Assembly (NCBI GenBank): GCA_019914945.1
Contig: CM034102.1
Span: forward strand, 17,287,501 to 17,351,500
DNA length: 64,000 nucleotides
Direction: 5' to 3'
DNA from: Typha latifolia
Lineage: Eukaryota; Streptophyta; Magnoliopsida; Poales; Typhaceae
The first letter of the stretch is position 1, and each line of letters opens with the position of its first letter. The position numbers and the translations under genes were made by a program. Below the pieces are notes generated by a model. It was given only the letters and a program-made list of their open reading frames with translations, did no database searches and was not told the DNA's origin. Below are positions 34,740 to 46,217 of this stretch, one piece after another.

Positions 34740-35810
34740 TCAGGTACTCAAGAAGAGAGAATGCATCACAAGCAAAAGAAAACAGCCGACTACTAACTCC
34801 GTTGTGAAGTGAGCCTTCTCAGCCAAATAAGCTCTGCTCCCTTCACTAATCTCTTGCTCTGCTCTACTCCCACTTTCACTTTTTGTTGAGTTCCCTTTCA
34901 CTGTAACAGAGGAAAGTAGGAAGAAAGCATAATTATCTCCACACACACAAAAAAAACTATTTATTATCAATAGTATTGTAGGACAATTATGACCATGACT
35001 CCGAATAGTGTCATTGTCCCTTGTCCGACATGGCCCTATGCGAACAATTAATGCCCCATTAGTACAAATGTTTGGGAATTACTTAATCCACCAACCGATG
35101 AACTACTGGGGCTCAATTTGTCATTAAGGATGTGGACCAACTTGAACAAAGGGGGATGTCGAGATGGTGCTATTCACAAGAAATAATTTGTAATCCAACT
35201 CAAAATGTTTGCATTTGTCATCATGTAGTAGTATTTTATTCCCATAGTAGTATTACTCAGAAGAGCAATTTACCTTGAGCAACTGTGTTCTCACTTCCAC
35301 TTGGCTCGAAGATCTCAGCATCCTTGGAGTTTGGAGGCAGTTTCAGAAGCCCTACAAGTACACACCCAATTCAAATAAACATACAAAAATATTACTTGAA
35401 AGACCCAAATGCTAAATTTTTCTCAAAAATATTTAAAAAAAAAAGAACCGGAAAGCTTAAACTCTAATACACTTACTCGGGCACTCCGAGATGTTAGACG
35501 GGACCTTGCAAGCCGTGGGTAGGTCGAGCGCGAGGCTGACATTGATCTTGATGCCAAGATTTGGATCATCCCTGTCCTTGATGAGCACGCAGAGGCATTT
35601 CGGGCTCTTGCTCAGCACCTGTTTGAGCCCTGAACAGCAGTCCGGAGAAGGATAGTTTGCATGCCCTTGTACGTAAGAAAGGCACGTAGAGAGCCCCACC
35701 AGCTGCTCAGAACACTCGGTTCTATCAGTAGTCAGGTCTGAGCTCACAATGTAGAGTGAGCAAAGTAGTAGAAAGATTGGTAGATGAGAGAAGCGAAGAG
35801 AAGTCGCCAT
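34740..35810 (-). CDS. GPI-anchored non-specific lipid-transfer protein (LTPG)
   Basis: Exons: 35810-35477, 35351-35274 and 34900-34740. Donor phases (A|GG, G|TG) fit and give 190 residues. A signal peptide ([14 protein letters not shown]) is followed by the eight-cysteine motif in the order C-C-CC-CLC-C-C: TEC, STCLSYV, PDCCSG, CLCVLI, TAC and SECP. The post-domain LTPG signature LLKLPPNS comes next. A Ser-rich linker leads to a hydrophobic tail ([17 protein letters not shown]), typical of GPI anchoring. The family binds or moves lipids at the outer face of the plasma membrane for cuticle or suberin. The substrate is unknown. Without splicing, exon 1 alone would read a few residues into the intron and stop. 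Confidence 0.88.
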
Positions 35811-36000
35811 GAGAGTGTGATAGAGTGGTAGTAGTGTGTCTGTGTTGTGTGAACTTTTGAGGGGAATTGGGGGAGATAAATGAGTGAAGGAAAAGGTAGG
35901 GTTGTTGGAGAGAATAAATGAATAATGGGTGTCTTAATGAAGTAAAGGACCTTCTCATTTTAATGGGGTTTAATTACCCTGAGGTAGTATGGTTGGGTAC

Positions 36001-36025
36001 TTGGCAGCCTCTTATTGGCTGCCAA
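36001..36025. repeat. Perfect 9-bp inverted repeat
   Basis: TTGGCAGCC, a 7-nt spacer, then GGCTGCCAA. It could form a tight hairpin or be a dimeric factor site. It is about 190 bp upstream of the LTPG start codon. Confidence 0.8.
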
Positions 36026-36419
36026 ACCATAGCGTTAATAATATATAGTAACCACTTTGGCAGCTCCCTTTGAGTTTTGACTGCTTCTTTCTTCTTCTTT
36101 TTTTAAATCTAATAAATCCTGCTACCACTATTCTAATTTGTCCAAGGTCACGGGATCTGATAAGTTTTTAATTGCTAATTAGCCGACAAAAACTTATGTC
36201 ATGGGGCATTTGTGTCCTTAGTTTGGGTCTTCATAATGGCCATTGCGTGTTTATTAATTAAGCTACAAGTTTCATGGATCTAGGCCTTGTTTTCCAATCT
36301 TACTCAGCACTATACATTCTTATTCTTGGAGGACGTTTCATTTGGAACAAGCTGTCGGCCCACTGGGTTAGTTTTCCGGCCCGGAATACTTATTGGGCTT
36401 AATGAGGCCGTTCTTGTTG

Positions 36420-36421
<2 letters not shown>

Positions 36422-36494
<73 letters not shown>
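36422..36494. repeat. (CT)n(TA)n compound microsatellite
   Basis: About 27 CT units run directly into about 9 TA units. Simple slippage repeat between two genes. Confidence 0.92.
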
Positions 36495-36495
<1 letters not shown>

Positions 36496-37064
36496 GATAA
36501 TATTCATATCAATCGTACGTCTGCCAGGCTAAACTAACTACACGGCAGAAAATTTCTTGCAACATCGACAAATGGAGGGCATTACAAGAACATTACAGAC
36601 ACGTAATTGCTGCATTAATTGATGGAGTTGAACTACTCCGAATTTATAGTTCTTCTTCTTCTTCTTCTTCTTCTTCTTGAAAGACTAAACTAAAAAATGA
36701 ATGATCACTTTCTCATTCGTTCGAGGTTCGAGGGAGGTCTGGACAAATGCATGCGAATCGATTTCCTCCAGCTTCCCATGCAACGCACCAATTTTAAAGC
36801 ACCTCTGGGAGGCATTCATGATCCGTATATGGGATCTCGTGACCACCCTGCGCTAAATTGATGCCAACGAAGTGAGACGGAGATATATATACACTCCCCA
36901 CTCCATTTCTCCAACGACTAATTTACGTCTTTACCAACCAACCTCTTGAGAGTCGAGACCCGAATTTGGAAGCATTCCTTCAATTAGGGGTGTATTTATC
37001 AACCACCTTCTACTACGTCAACTCAATATTAACTGCTACGAACTGCCACCACCGAGCAAATCCA

Positions 37065-37073
37065 TTATATAAA
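37065..37073 (+). promoter_or_regulatory. TATA box of glycine-rich protein gene
   Basis: TTATATAAA, 69 bp before the ATG, in an otherwise mixed sequence. The leader then holds an (ACT)n microsatellite at 37086-37121. Confidence 0.75.
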
Positions 37074-37084
37074 CCCTCACACTT

Positions 37085-37121
<37 letters not shown>

Positions 37122-37141
37122 CTCCTTACTTTCCACCTAAA

Positions 37142-37732
37142 ATGGCAAAGTGGTGTCTCCTCTTCTTGGTCCTAGCCCACGTCATGGCCCATGCATGCGC
37201 TCGGCACGCGCCAAATGACACTACTACTGCTAATACTACTAGTACTAACGTAACGACTAAGAAGTCGGCGACCAGCAACCAAGCCGCCGCCGAAGACCAG
37301 AAGAACCTAGTCTTCGGGGGAGTCGGCGGTTGGGCCGGAGCCGGCGGAGGAATCGGTACTCTCGGTGGCGTAGGAGGAGTCGGCGGTGGAGTCGGCGGCC
37401 TTGCCGGGATCGCGGGGCCGTTGGGCGGAGTGTATGGTTGGAAAGGGATTGGTGGCGGGGTTGGTGGGGCCGCTGGTTTAGGTGGTGCGGGTGGGGTCGG
37501 AGGAGTTGGCGTGGGCGGCGGAGTCGGCGGTATTGGACCTATCGGCGGAGCAGGCGGTCTTGGCGGCCTCGGTGGAGCAGGCGGTGGCGGCATCGGAGGT
37601 CTCGGCGGCGTCGGAGGGCTCGGAGGACTAGGCGGCGGCGGCGGTGGGCTTGGAGGGCTTGGCGGGCTTGGCGGTGGACCTGGTGGTGGTGCAGGTGGTA
37701 GTGGCGGCGGCGGATGTAGAAGTCCTCCTTGA
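37142..37732 (+). CDS. Secreted glycine-rich structural protein
   Basis: Intronless, 196 residues. A signal peptide (WCLLFLVLAHVMAHA) is followed by a Thr/Asn-rich stretch with potential glycosylation sites (NTTSTNVTT). From about residue 58 a long Gly-rich domain has GGVGG, GGLGG and GGIGG type repeats with Val, Leu, Ile and Ala and almost no charge. It ends with GGSGGGGC plus RSPP. This is a class-I-like glycine-rich wall protein; such proteins strengthen xylem or epidermal walls. The strong TATA box suggests regulated, tissue-specific expression. The minus strand shows a long Pro-rich frame that is only the complement of the Gly codons. Confidence 0.86.
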   Translation: MAKWCLLFLVLAHVMAHACARHAPNDTTTANTTSTNVTTKKSATSNQAAAEDQKNLVFGGVGGWAGAGGGIGTLGGVGGVGGGVGGLAGIAGPLGGVYGWKGIGGGVGGAAGLGGAGGVGGVGVGGGVGGIGPIGGAGGLGGLGGAGGGGIGGLGGVGGLGGLGGGGGGLGGLGGLGGGPGGGAGGSGGGGCRSPP

Positions 37733-38371
37733 AGAGGTTTAATATATAAGTAGGTTACTTTGTAACTTCGTACGCATATATATATATATATATATATGCT
37801 CATGCGTGCATGGATGGTGGGTTATAGTACGTATGTCTATGAGTTGTTGGGCTAGATTTAGCATCAGGGGAGTTTGTATCAGAGAATGGTTTGTTATGGT
37901 ACTATGAGTCTATGATTATGCTAGCTGTTGTTTAATTTTCATGTGTGCTGGCATTTTTGTGCATAATTCTTGGGCTATAGACACCACGGTAGATGATGAT
38001 ATTCATGCATGCACTTAATTCACACTTTTAAACATTATATAAAGATTATTGTAACCGAACTGGTTAATACATAAAATCTTTTGTTTTTCTTAAATAAATA
38101 AAATAAAAGAGCTTGGGCCAAGGGCCAAGTTGGATTGGGCCAAGGGGGCCCAGTTGGATTGCCCGTCGAATTTTGCATGGATATTCGCGCATCGGATTAA
38201 TAATTGGTTTAAGCGCTGTGTGTGAAAAGATTATGCTCGCCGTGGTTCGTCCCGCCTAGGGTTTTACCAAACCCTTCTTCTTCTTCTTCTTCTTCCTCCT
38301 CCTCTCTCTTCTCTCTCTCGAAAGCCTTAACCCTAGGATCTGCTCACTCGAGAGGAGGAGCTCGGGAAGCG
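37733..38371. other. 3' flank of glycine-rich gene and ALBA-1 promoter
   Basis: Contains a TA repeat near 37779-37797, no coding region, and a telo-box (TAGGGTTTT, 38257-38265) plus a (TTC)n tract just before the first ALBA start codon. Confidence 0.5.
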
Positions 38372-41300
38372 ATGGATAGATACCAGAGAGTGGAGAAGCC
38401 GAGGCCCGAATCGGCCATCCAGGAGAACGAGATCAGGATCACAGCTCAGGGCTTGATCCGGAACTATGTCGGCTATGCCACCAGCCTCCTTCAGGTAAAA
38501 TTATCTACTTTTCAACTTATAGATTGATTCTTTTCTGGAATAGATCCGTCGGTAATGTTCGTTGGATTAACATTATTTGGCATTGAGACTGTTTTATAGG
38601 TCCTCGTTATGATTTTTGTGATTTAATGATGTTAATTACCTACTCTCTTTTTTCCTCCTGAAAAAGAAAAACAAAATTTTGATGGTTTAAATCTACGATT
38701 TGGTTTCTGAATTAGGAAAGAGGTATGAGAGAGATTGTATTGAAGGCGATGGGTCAGGCAATAAGTAAGACAGTCACCCTTGCAGAGATTATAAAGGTTG
38801 GTTGTTGTTTTCCCTTCTGATCTATTTTATGCTTCTGGTGCTGAAAAGTACCTAATTGTCAGGCCTTTTCATCCATTGAATTTGAGTGCAGAAAACATTT
38901 CCTGGGTTGCATCAAGATACCTCTATCAGTTCAGTCAGCATTACTGATGTTTGGGAACCTATTGAAGAAGGCCTTGTACCGTTAAGTTTCTATTGATTTT
39001 AGTGCCCATTAAGAAAGATTGTTCTTTGGGTTTTCACAAGTTCCCCTGAAGTTTTTTTTTTTTAATCTTTATCTGCAGATTGGAGACTACTCGCAATGTT
39101 TCAATGATTTCAATCACCCTCTCAACCAGAGAGCTAAACAGGGACTCTCCTGGGTAATCATTTTTGCTATTTTGGGAATGAATTATTAACTGTCCTGCAG
39201 GCTGCACGAAAGTAATTTTAAAGATGACCATTTTCAAAACTTAAACCTATTTGGGCAATCTTTATAGGAAGTACTGAACATGCATTGTGTATATTCAATT
39301 AAGAACTCCTTTTCTATATTTCAAGGTATCAAGCACCTTTTTATGTCGAGCAACCTCAGCAACAACAAAGAATACAGCACTCTCAGCAACAACATCGTCA
39401 ATCCAGACAATCACAAGCTGAATTTTATGAAGGCACGTCTCTTGTCGATTGAACCTTTCTCTTTCCATGGAGACAGAAAACATGTAATAATTTTATTTAT
39501 TTTCTTTATATAGATTCTTATGGACGAGGACGTGGTAGGGGAAGAGGAAGAGGAAGAGGAAGAGGAAGAGGAAGGGATTGGGGTAGAGGAGCATATGGTG
39601 GATACCAAAGTGGATATGGTGGATACGACTATAACCAAGGTGGATATGACTATAATCAAGGTGGTTATGACTATAATCAAGGTGGATATGGTGGATATAA
39701 CTATAATCAGGGTGGATATGGCAGATACGGAAGCAACCAAGGTAGCTTGCACTATTTTGAGGAGTTTTGACATTAGTGGGAACTTCATGTATACTAATTG
39801 ATAGGGCCTCATTGATAAGTGCTACAAGATCTCTCTTGTGTTATTGTGGAAAAATGAGGATTCTGTTGCTGCAGAATCATGCTTGCTCCTTAATGAAGCC
39901 TCTAGAATGCTAATTATTCTTCCTTTCATAATAGAAAATGGTGGATGGAACTCTGGTTGGGGTCGAGGCCGTGGTCATGGTAGAGGCAATTGGGGTTATC
40001 ATGGTATGCACTTGATAATGATTTTAGTTCCATTTTACATTCATTTTGGGCCTAAATTGATTCATATTTGGTTCTTTCATATTAAATGGACATACTATAT
40101 TATTTTATACTAAGTGTCAAATGCTGCATCATTTGCACTGCCTCTGTTTACTCAATCTTAGGGTCTTGCATTCAGTCCAATTTCCACTTTTCTGGACAGC
40201 TTGCTTCCTTCCTATCATGTTTCCACTGTGTGCCACCATCAGTAAATTCAACTTTGGCATCTTATTACTGCTCAATTAGTGTATGCACATATTTGTAAAG
40301 TTGCATTCATATAATACATCAGATTGATCACTTGATTAGAGTCTCTAGTTGGTGATGAGTGATAGGCTGACTGTGGGCTTTCCGTGCAGTTGGGCCAACT
40401 GACTTTGGTCTGACTGGATTTGGCTCATATATCCAGCGCTAAGTAAATCTCCAAGGCACTAGCTGCTCTTGGCCAAGTAAACCTGACATTGATATTCTGT
40501 ATATAGGTGTCCTATGCGATGTGGTGTAAGCATTGCCATCCTATCAACTTAGGATCATCCATAGTTCTTTATCTACTATGATATAGAGTCTTGTTGCGAT
40601 CTTTTGAGATATCATAAGAAATCACATGCAAGTATTATATATATATATTTGACAAGAAGGTAGTTGCCATGTTTCATTCAGAAACTTGATTAATCCCTAG
40701 ACTGCAAAATGAGTGAGAGCTATAACCCCACAAACTACAACCATACAAGATCTAGTTCCAACAGTAAATCCAAGACCACCCTAACAAATGCAACAACTCA
40801 TACAACCAATTTGCAAAAAATCTGATCATCCACATAGCAAAACAACATCAGCAACAACCAAATACAATCCCTACATAAAGACTACAACCAAATCAAAACT
40901 CTTGACACAACTACAATCAAAATAACACAAAAGCACAAAACAAACAAAGAACTAAAAGACACCAATGCAGCATCACTACTCTAGAATTGCTGGGTCTTCA
41001 GATCTTTGGCCATACACCACATTTTTAGCTTTCGATCTTTTGTCCTCTCCTTGGATATCTGCCCAGTAAAGAAATAAGGCTATAACGCCATAAATCACTG
41101 CTTTCCAATTCTTTGGAATAGTCTTATGTTTCTTTCCAACCAAATACTCCACACCTTAGCAGCCATAAGAATTTACCACCACTTCTTTATTTTCCTTGAT
41201 CATCTGAAAACAAATATCTCACCTGGTTTGGTGTGGTGTATTTGCTCACTTTACCTATTTTCTCCTCCATTTTATTCTCTATTTTCTCCTATTGTTCTTT

Positions 41301-41769
41301 CTCCTCTTTCCTCTCCCCTCAAATTTTCTTTCCTCTCTACCCTAACTTTGTATTCTCTTCTATCCTCCTTGCCCTCTCTTCTCCCGTCCTTAGTTGCTCA
41401 TCTTCTTTTATGCTTGCCAGCACTATTAGTCTCCTGCATAATTTGTCCCCTTTCTGATTCATTAGAATGCATATCAGCAGGCTTGTTTTATTCCCTTGCT
41501 TTTTTCCAACATCTCTGTGTTCATGCATTTATCCACAAGGAAAGCTACTAATGTTACTTGCAAAGAATAAGATGCTTCGTAATCCTTTGGTTTTGCTAGA
41601 AAACATGTGATTCTTTTTGTAGAGTATATGTAGTTTCACTGTTTTCCATCTCACAGATGCAGGATATGAACAAGGCAGAGGTAATGGAGTGCCTGGTGGG
41701 AGGAGTTATGTCCGTGGAAGGGGTAGGATGGGAAGGATGGGTGGTCGTGGGAGGGGAAACCACGAGTAG
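38372..41769 (+). CDS. ALBA domain RGG-repeat protein, copy 1
   Basis: Eight exons: 38372-38494, 38716-38796, 38892-38980, 39079-39153, 39326-39432, 39514-39741, 39935-40003 and 41657-41769, giving 294 residues. The Alba fold lies in exons 1-4: NEIRITAQGLIRNYVGYATS, REIVLKAMGQAISKTV, FPGLHQDTSISSVSITD and LETTRNVSMISITLS. A Gln-rich linker and an RGG/YGG tail (GRGRGRGRGR, GGYDYNQGGY) follow. Plant long ALBA proteins of this type (Arabidopsis ALBA4-6) bind RNA and DNA, occur in cytoplasmic granules and aid heat tolerance and mRNA stability. Intron 5 (39433-39513) must use a GC donor (GAAG|GCACGT), because no in-frame GT is available. The 1.65-kb last intron contains a LINE remnant. It is tandem with copy 2, with identical exon boundaries. 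Confidence 0.9.
40640..41220 (-). mobile_element. LINE (non-LTR retrotransposon) 3'-end remnant
   Basis: Read on the minus strand, the DNA at 41165-41095 encodes KVWSIWLERNIRLFQ then a stop. This is the hallmark end of the zf-RVT region of plant L1-type LINE ORF2. A stop codon just upstream in the same frame (KWW then stop) shows decay. The part from 41094 down to about 40640 would be its 3'UTR, ending in T/A-rich DNA in plus sense, as expected for an A-rich tail. It sits antisense in the last intron of ALBA copy 1; copy 2 has no counterpart, so it inserted after the duplication or was lost from copy 2. Edges are approximate. Confidence 0.65.
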
Positions 41770-42109
41770 TTGAGTGCAATGGCAATATTCTTAAACGTGC
41801 TTGTTAATCGAGAGTAAATGGAAGTGACTTAAGGATTGCCGTGGAAGGGGAAGGAAGGGCGGTCATCTGAGGGGGAACCTGGTGTAGATGAATGCAATGA
41901 TGATATTTTTGTACATCCTATATTACCGAGCGAAAAAAGAGAAGCTAGTTAAGAGTCATGCTTTTCTGGTCACTTGTACCAGTTTGCAATTGTGTTCCCA
42001 TGTAATTTCCCAATAGTAACTCTGAAGTGCATCTTCTCCTAGTGTGTAAATTTTGTTACTTCATTTCCTTGTTTGATTTTATTTGAACAGACATGTGAGA
42101 GCTTTCGCT

Positions 42110-42148
<39 letters not shown>

Positions 42149-42887
42149 TTTGATGTTGGCGTTGTATATACTATATACTTCATGCACTGTGCAGCCTGGA
42201 TTGCATCTTATGAATGGCAATACTATTGCAAGTTTCGAGTACTATTGTAATCGGCCTTCTATGATCGAAAGTATCCTTCCTTCCAGTATGTAAAAATATT
42301 TATTAGTGTTCGTCATGTGATCTGAATGCCATTCTTTCTGTACACAACGTTATAATTCCGAATCCTCTCCAGCTATTGAGTCGATCTGGTGGTAATTGAT
42401 TTTGGTAAAAGATTAAATGGATGCTCAAAGCAATGGTCCAAAGGTTTATAATTTTCTGGAAAAATTGAGAGTTAATTATTTTGTAATTAATTAGGAGGTG
42501 CCCAATTTGTGACCCAAGTGGGATTAGGGAAACTAGCTCATTTTTTTTAAGAAAAAAAAAGAAGAAGAAAAGAAAAAGAAATCAAAGAGTAGAAATTGAA
42601 TAAAAATCGTTGTGCCCTAAATTGTAATCTCCATAAGGCCCAATTCCGTCCGCATAAAGTGGGGGATGCCGTTTGAAGCCTCTTCTTATATTTATTTGTA
42701 CTTTACCCCCAATCTATCTCTTATTTTAAGTTCTACACCTCTCCCTTCACTAGGGTTTTAGAGCCACCAGCACAACCATTTCCTTCTCCATCGCCTCCTT
42801 CCCAAACCCTAACCCTAACTCTAGCTCATCTCTCTCTTTTCTCTCTCTCTCCCCCCCCCCCTAAGGTTTCTTAGAGCTTGGGAAGCC
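41770..42887. other. ALBA intergenic region with poly-T tract and telo-boxes
   Basis: 3'UTR of copy 1, a pure poly-T run of about 31 bp at 42111-42141, and the promoter of copy 2. The latter has TAGGGTTTT at 42751-42759 and a telomere-like AAACCCTAACCCTAAC at 42804-42819, then a CT/C-rich leader. No other gene seen. Confidence 0.6.
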
Positions 42888-45800
42888 ATGGATAGGTACC
42901 AGAGAGTGGAGAAGCCGCGGCCCGAGTCGGCCATAAACGAGAACGAGATCCGAATCACTGCTCAGGGCCTCATCAGGAACTATGTCAGCTACGCCACCAG
43001 TCTCCTTCAGGTGAGTCCTTCTCTCGCCTCGGTTGATCACCAGTACTGGAGTTGGGGTTGTTACTTTGTTGTTCGCCTCTGGGTTTGTAGTTGTGGTTTT
43101 GGTTGATTGTTTCTTCGATGGTGCATTTGTTCGGCAAATGCTTTTGGTGCTTCTCTGTGCGATACTAATTTGAGGTCTGATGCGTGTTCTGTAATGCTTT
43201 CCCTAGATTTGTACTATTTCTGAGTTAGTTCTGGTTTTATAACATACGTCTGGTAATCTTTCCTTTTGATCCGACAGCCCAACATGTTCATTTGCCTTGT
43301 GTATACCATTTGATTTTTATGTCTTCCTACTGTTCTTTTGAGGCATACAATGGTTATCAAGATTTTCCTAGAAAGATATAACAGAATATTGTATTAAGGA
43401 TACTCTCAGATATAGATTCTCTAATAATGATGTACACAAAAGATAATCTAAATTCTTATGTCTAGGAATTAGCGGAGATAGAAGTATTTTTGTGTGGGAA
43501 TTATAATAAGAGCTGAACAACTTTTTATAACTATGAACAGATCATTTTCCGTAGTGATAAGTTATGTTTGTGGACAGTGAATACGTAATGTATGAGAAAC
43601 ATCTGATTCATCTACAATTTAATCTTGCTGTTGTAATGAGGAGGCTCCTTTCTGTTTTTCTGTCGTTTCTAAATATCCCATCTCTGTTGAAGCATGCCCT
43701 GCATGACATCTATTTGATTGCTCATTTTTTCTTCCAGCTCTGATATGATATAGCAACCTCTGGGTTCATCTTGATTGGACTATCATTTATATCTACTGAG
43801 TGTGTACTCAGGAAGATCGCTAGAAACATTCTCTATTTGTTGCTATATTTATCAGTGTTTCTCTGGCAGTCACTTATTCTAAAACTTCTGGTCTTAAAAC
43901 TTCCTCTCTGGGTTTTAATTATACATTGTGATTTTGCATATCTGTCATTTTTGCCGAACTTCATTGAACTGTAGTTCGAGCATGGCAGTGCCCTGATTGA
44001 TTTGGATTATCTCCAGTTTAAACTCTGATATGTGCTTGCCAGTGTAGTTTGTTGTTTTTATATGTCCACTTACCTGGCATATGTTCTTTTTACTGATTGA
44101 TATCGTCCAATTACTCTTCATTTACGAAGGTTGAAGTTTCATACTTATATCTATGTGACTGTTCTTCAATTAGGAAAAACGTGTTAGAGAGATTGTGTTG
44201 AAAGCCATGGGACAGGCAATCAGCAAGGCTGTGGCAATTGCAGAGATTATAAAGGTTGAGTTGCATTTAGACTTCTCTTGAGGATTCTGATAGTAATGTT
44301 TAGGGTCACTTCACATATTTGTTTTGGCTGCAGAAAAGGATTCCTGGGTTGCATCAAGATACCTCCATCAGTTCAGTTAGTATCACTGATGTATGGGAAC
44401 CTATTGAAGAGGGCCTTGTACCGTAAGTATCTTACATCTTTGGCATTTAGAATTAAAGAATTTCTGACAGTTTACTAAGTCTTTTACCATTTTATTTTGT
44501 TACAGATTGGAAACTACACGCCATGTTTCAATGATCTCAATCTCTCTGTCACCAAGGGAGCTAAACAAGAATTCCACAGGGTATTATTTTTATTTTATTT
44601 TTTTCACATGAAGGTACCACATTAATTATGTTTAGCTACTTACAAGCTAATTTTCCTTTTCTATAGGTATCAAGCTCCACTACTTACAGAGCAGCCTAGG
44701 CTACAACAGAAATTCCAGCAGCCACAGCAGTATCAACAGCATCAACCAAGACAAGCTCACGGTCAAATTGAAGGTAGAATGCATGATAGAAAAATTATCT
44801 GATGGTTAAAGAAATTACTAACTTTGCTGAGTTGCACAATGAAGATTCATATGGACGAGGTCGTGGTAGAGGAAGGGGAAGAGGAAGAGGTTGGGGTAGA
44901 GGAGGATATGGAGGGTATGGCGGATACGGTAATCAAGGTGGTTATGGGAATCAAGGTGGATATGGTAATCAAGGTGGATATGGTGGATATGACAACAATC
45001 ACGGCGGGTATGGTGGGTACGGCTACAACCAGGGTGGATATGGAGGATATGGCAATAATCAAGGTAGCATTATTTCATTTACACTCCTTTGTCTAGATCA
45101 AGTTATGACATGCAATATTTAGATGGTTGACAATTGGCTTCCGTTGCTCATGGTGTTTGTTAATTGAAATGATGGATAAAACTGGGTTGCTTGTATTAAT
45201 GATAGAGATTATTCTCCTTCAAGTTCTATGATTTTCCTCATTGCTGCCCTCTGTTACTATTCAGCTGACTCGCTTTTCCTTTCTGGTAGAAAATGGTGGA
45301 TGGAATTCAAATTGGGGTAGAGGTGGCGGGCGAGGTAGAGGAAATTGGGGCTATCGTGGTAAGCTCTTAGCAGCCAGCTCTTTGTTATTTACTTTCCCAT
45401 GAGAGTGCAAGATTTAAAGCTAATCCAGATACTATAAGAATTTCAGCATCATACTCTTGAACTGACACCATTACTGCTCAATGAGAATGAGCTTGATTAC
45501 TTGATTTCAGTTCAACATTCATGTGTGGATGTTACTATAAAAGGAGTTTCAACATTGTTACTTATAACAATTAGAAATATTCATGCTCTCTTTGTGAGCC
45601 AGGTGCTTTCACACATATAAGAAAGTATTTAACTTCTTTTCCACAAAATCAACCATGAGACCAGAATTGAAGTTTGTGGTGTGATGCTCATCCTTGACCA
45701 TTGAAATGCATGGAAACTAGATATTTTGATTTATTTTATATATACATGTATATACAAAATTAAAAAGGAAAAGAAAGATATCGTAGTGAAGTGTAAATTA

Positions 45801-46217
45801 AAGGTGTAGAAGTATCACAATCTATAGGCTTAAACATACATGTCTGAGATGTAATCATGATCAGCACTATAAAGTTCAGTTGTGTTACTTATGATGGATT
45901 TCACTTGATATTCCACTGATAAAAGAGCCTGTTACATGCATTGGTGGATTGCTGTAAGGGCTATTTCCAGTCGTGGATTACTCGTTTTAAATGTTAGAGT
46001 GGTCCGTGCTTTTCTGCCTGATACGAATAGCATTTTCCTCATAAGATGATCAGGAGCAGCTATTCATTTGATGAACAGATTACTCTTTATTGATTTGTTG
46101 CTGCTCACATTGAATGCGACAGGTACAGGTTATGACCGTGGCAGAGGAGCTGGTGGTAGAGGCTTTGGTCGCAGCCGAGGAAGGATGGGGGGTCGTGGAA
46201 GGATGAACCAGGCCTAG
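42888..46217 (+). CDS. ALBA domain RGG-repeat protein, copy 2
   Basis: Eight exons: 42888-43010, 44174-44254, 44334-44422, 44506-44580, 44667-44773, 44845-45063, 45290-45358 and 46123-46217, giving 285 residues. The first five exons have the same lengths as in copy 1 (123, 81, 89, 75 and 107 nt). The Alba core is nearly identical (ITAQGLIRNYVSYATS, VREIVLKAMGQAIS, SVSITDVWEPIEEGLVP). The Gln linker and RGG/YGNQGGY tail differ most. Intron 5 here has a normal GT donor (GAAG|GTAGAA). Exon 8 has two in-frame acceptors 6 nt apart (ACAG|GTACAG|GT), which would add or drop two residues. The exon-6 acceptor (GCACAATGAAG) has a poor pyrimidine tract. The first intron (1.16 kb) is far longer than in copy 1 (221 bp). 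Role as for copy 1. Confidence 0.91.

Larger units (their letters stand above)
35811..37064. other. LTPG and glycine-rich protein upstream regions
   Basis: Divergent intergenic space with no supportable gene. It contains a perfect inverted repeat at 36001-36025, a long CT/TA microsatellite at 36422-36494 and a (TTC)n tract at about 36650-36678. Confidence 0.5.

Noticed and set aside
37126..37803. 225-codon Pro-rich minus-strand frame resembling an extensin
   Set aside because: It is the complement of Gly codons of the glycine-rich protein, which has a signal peptide, a TATA box and a proper start.
42804..42819. Telomere repeat remnant
   Set aside because: Only two to three units in a promoter position; better read as telo-box elements than as an interstitial telomere.
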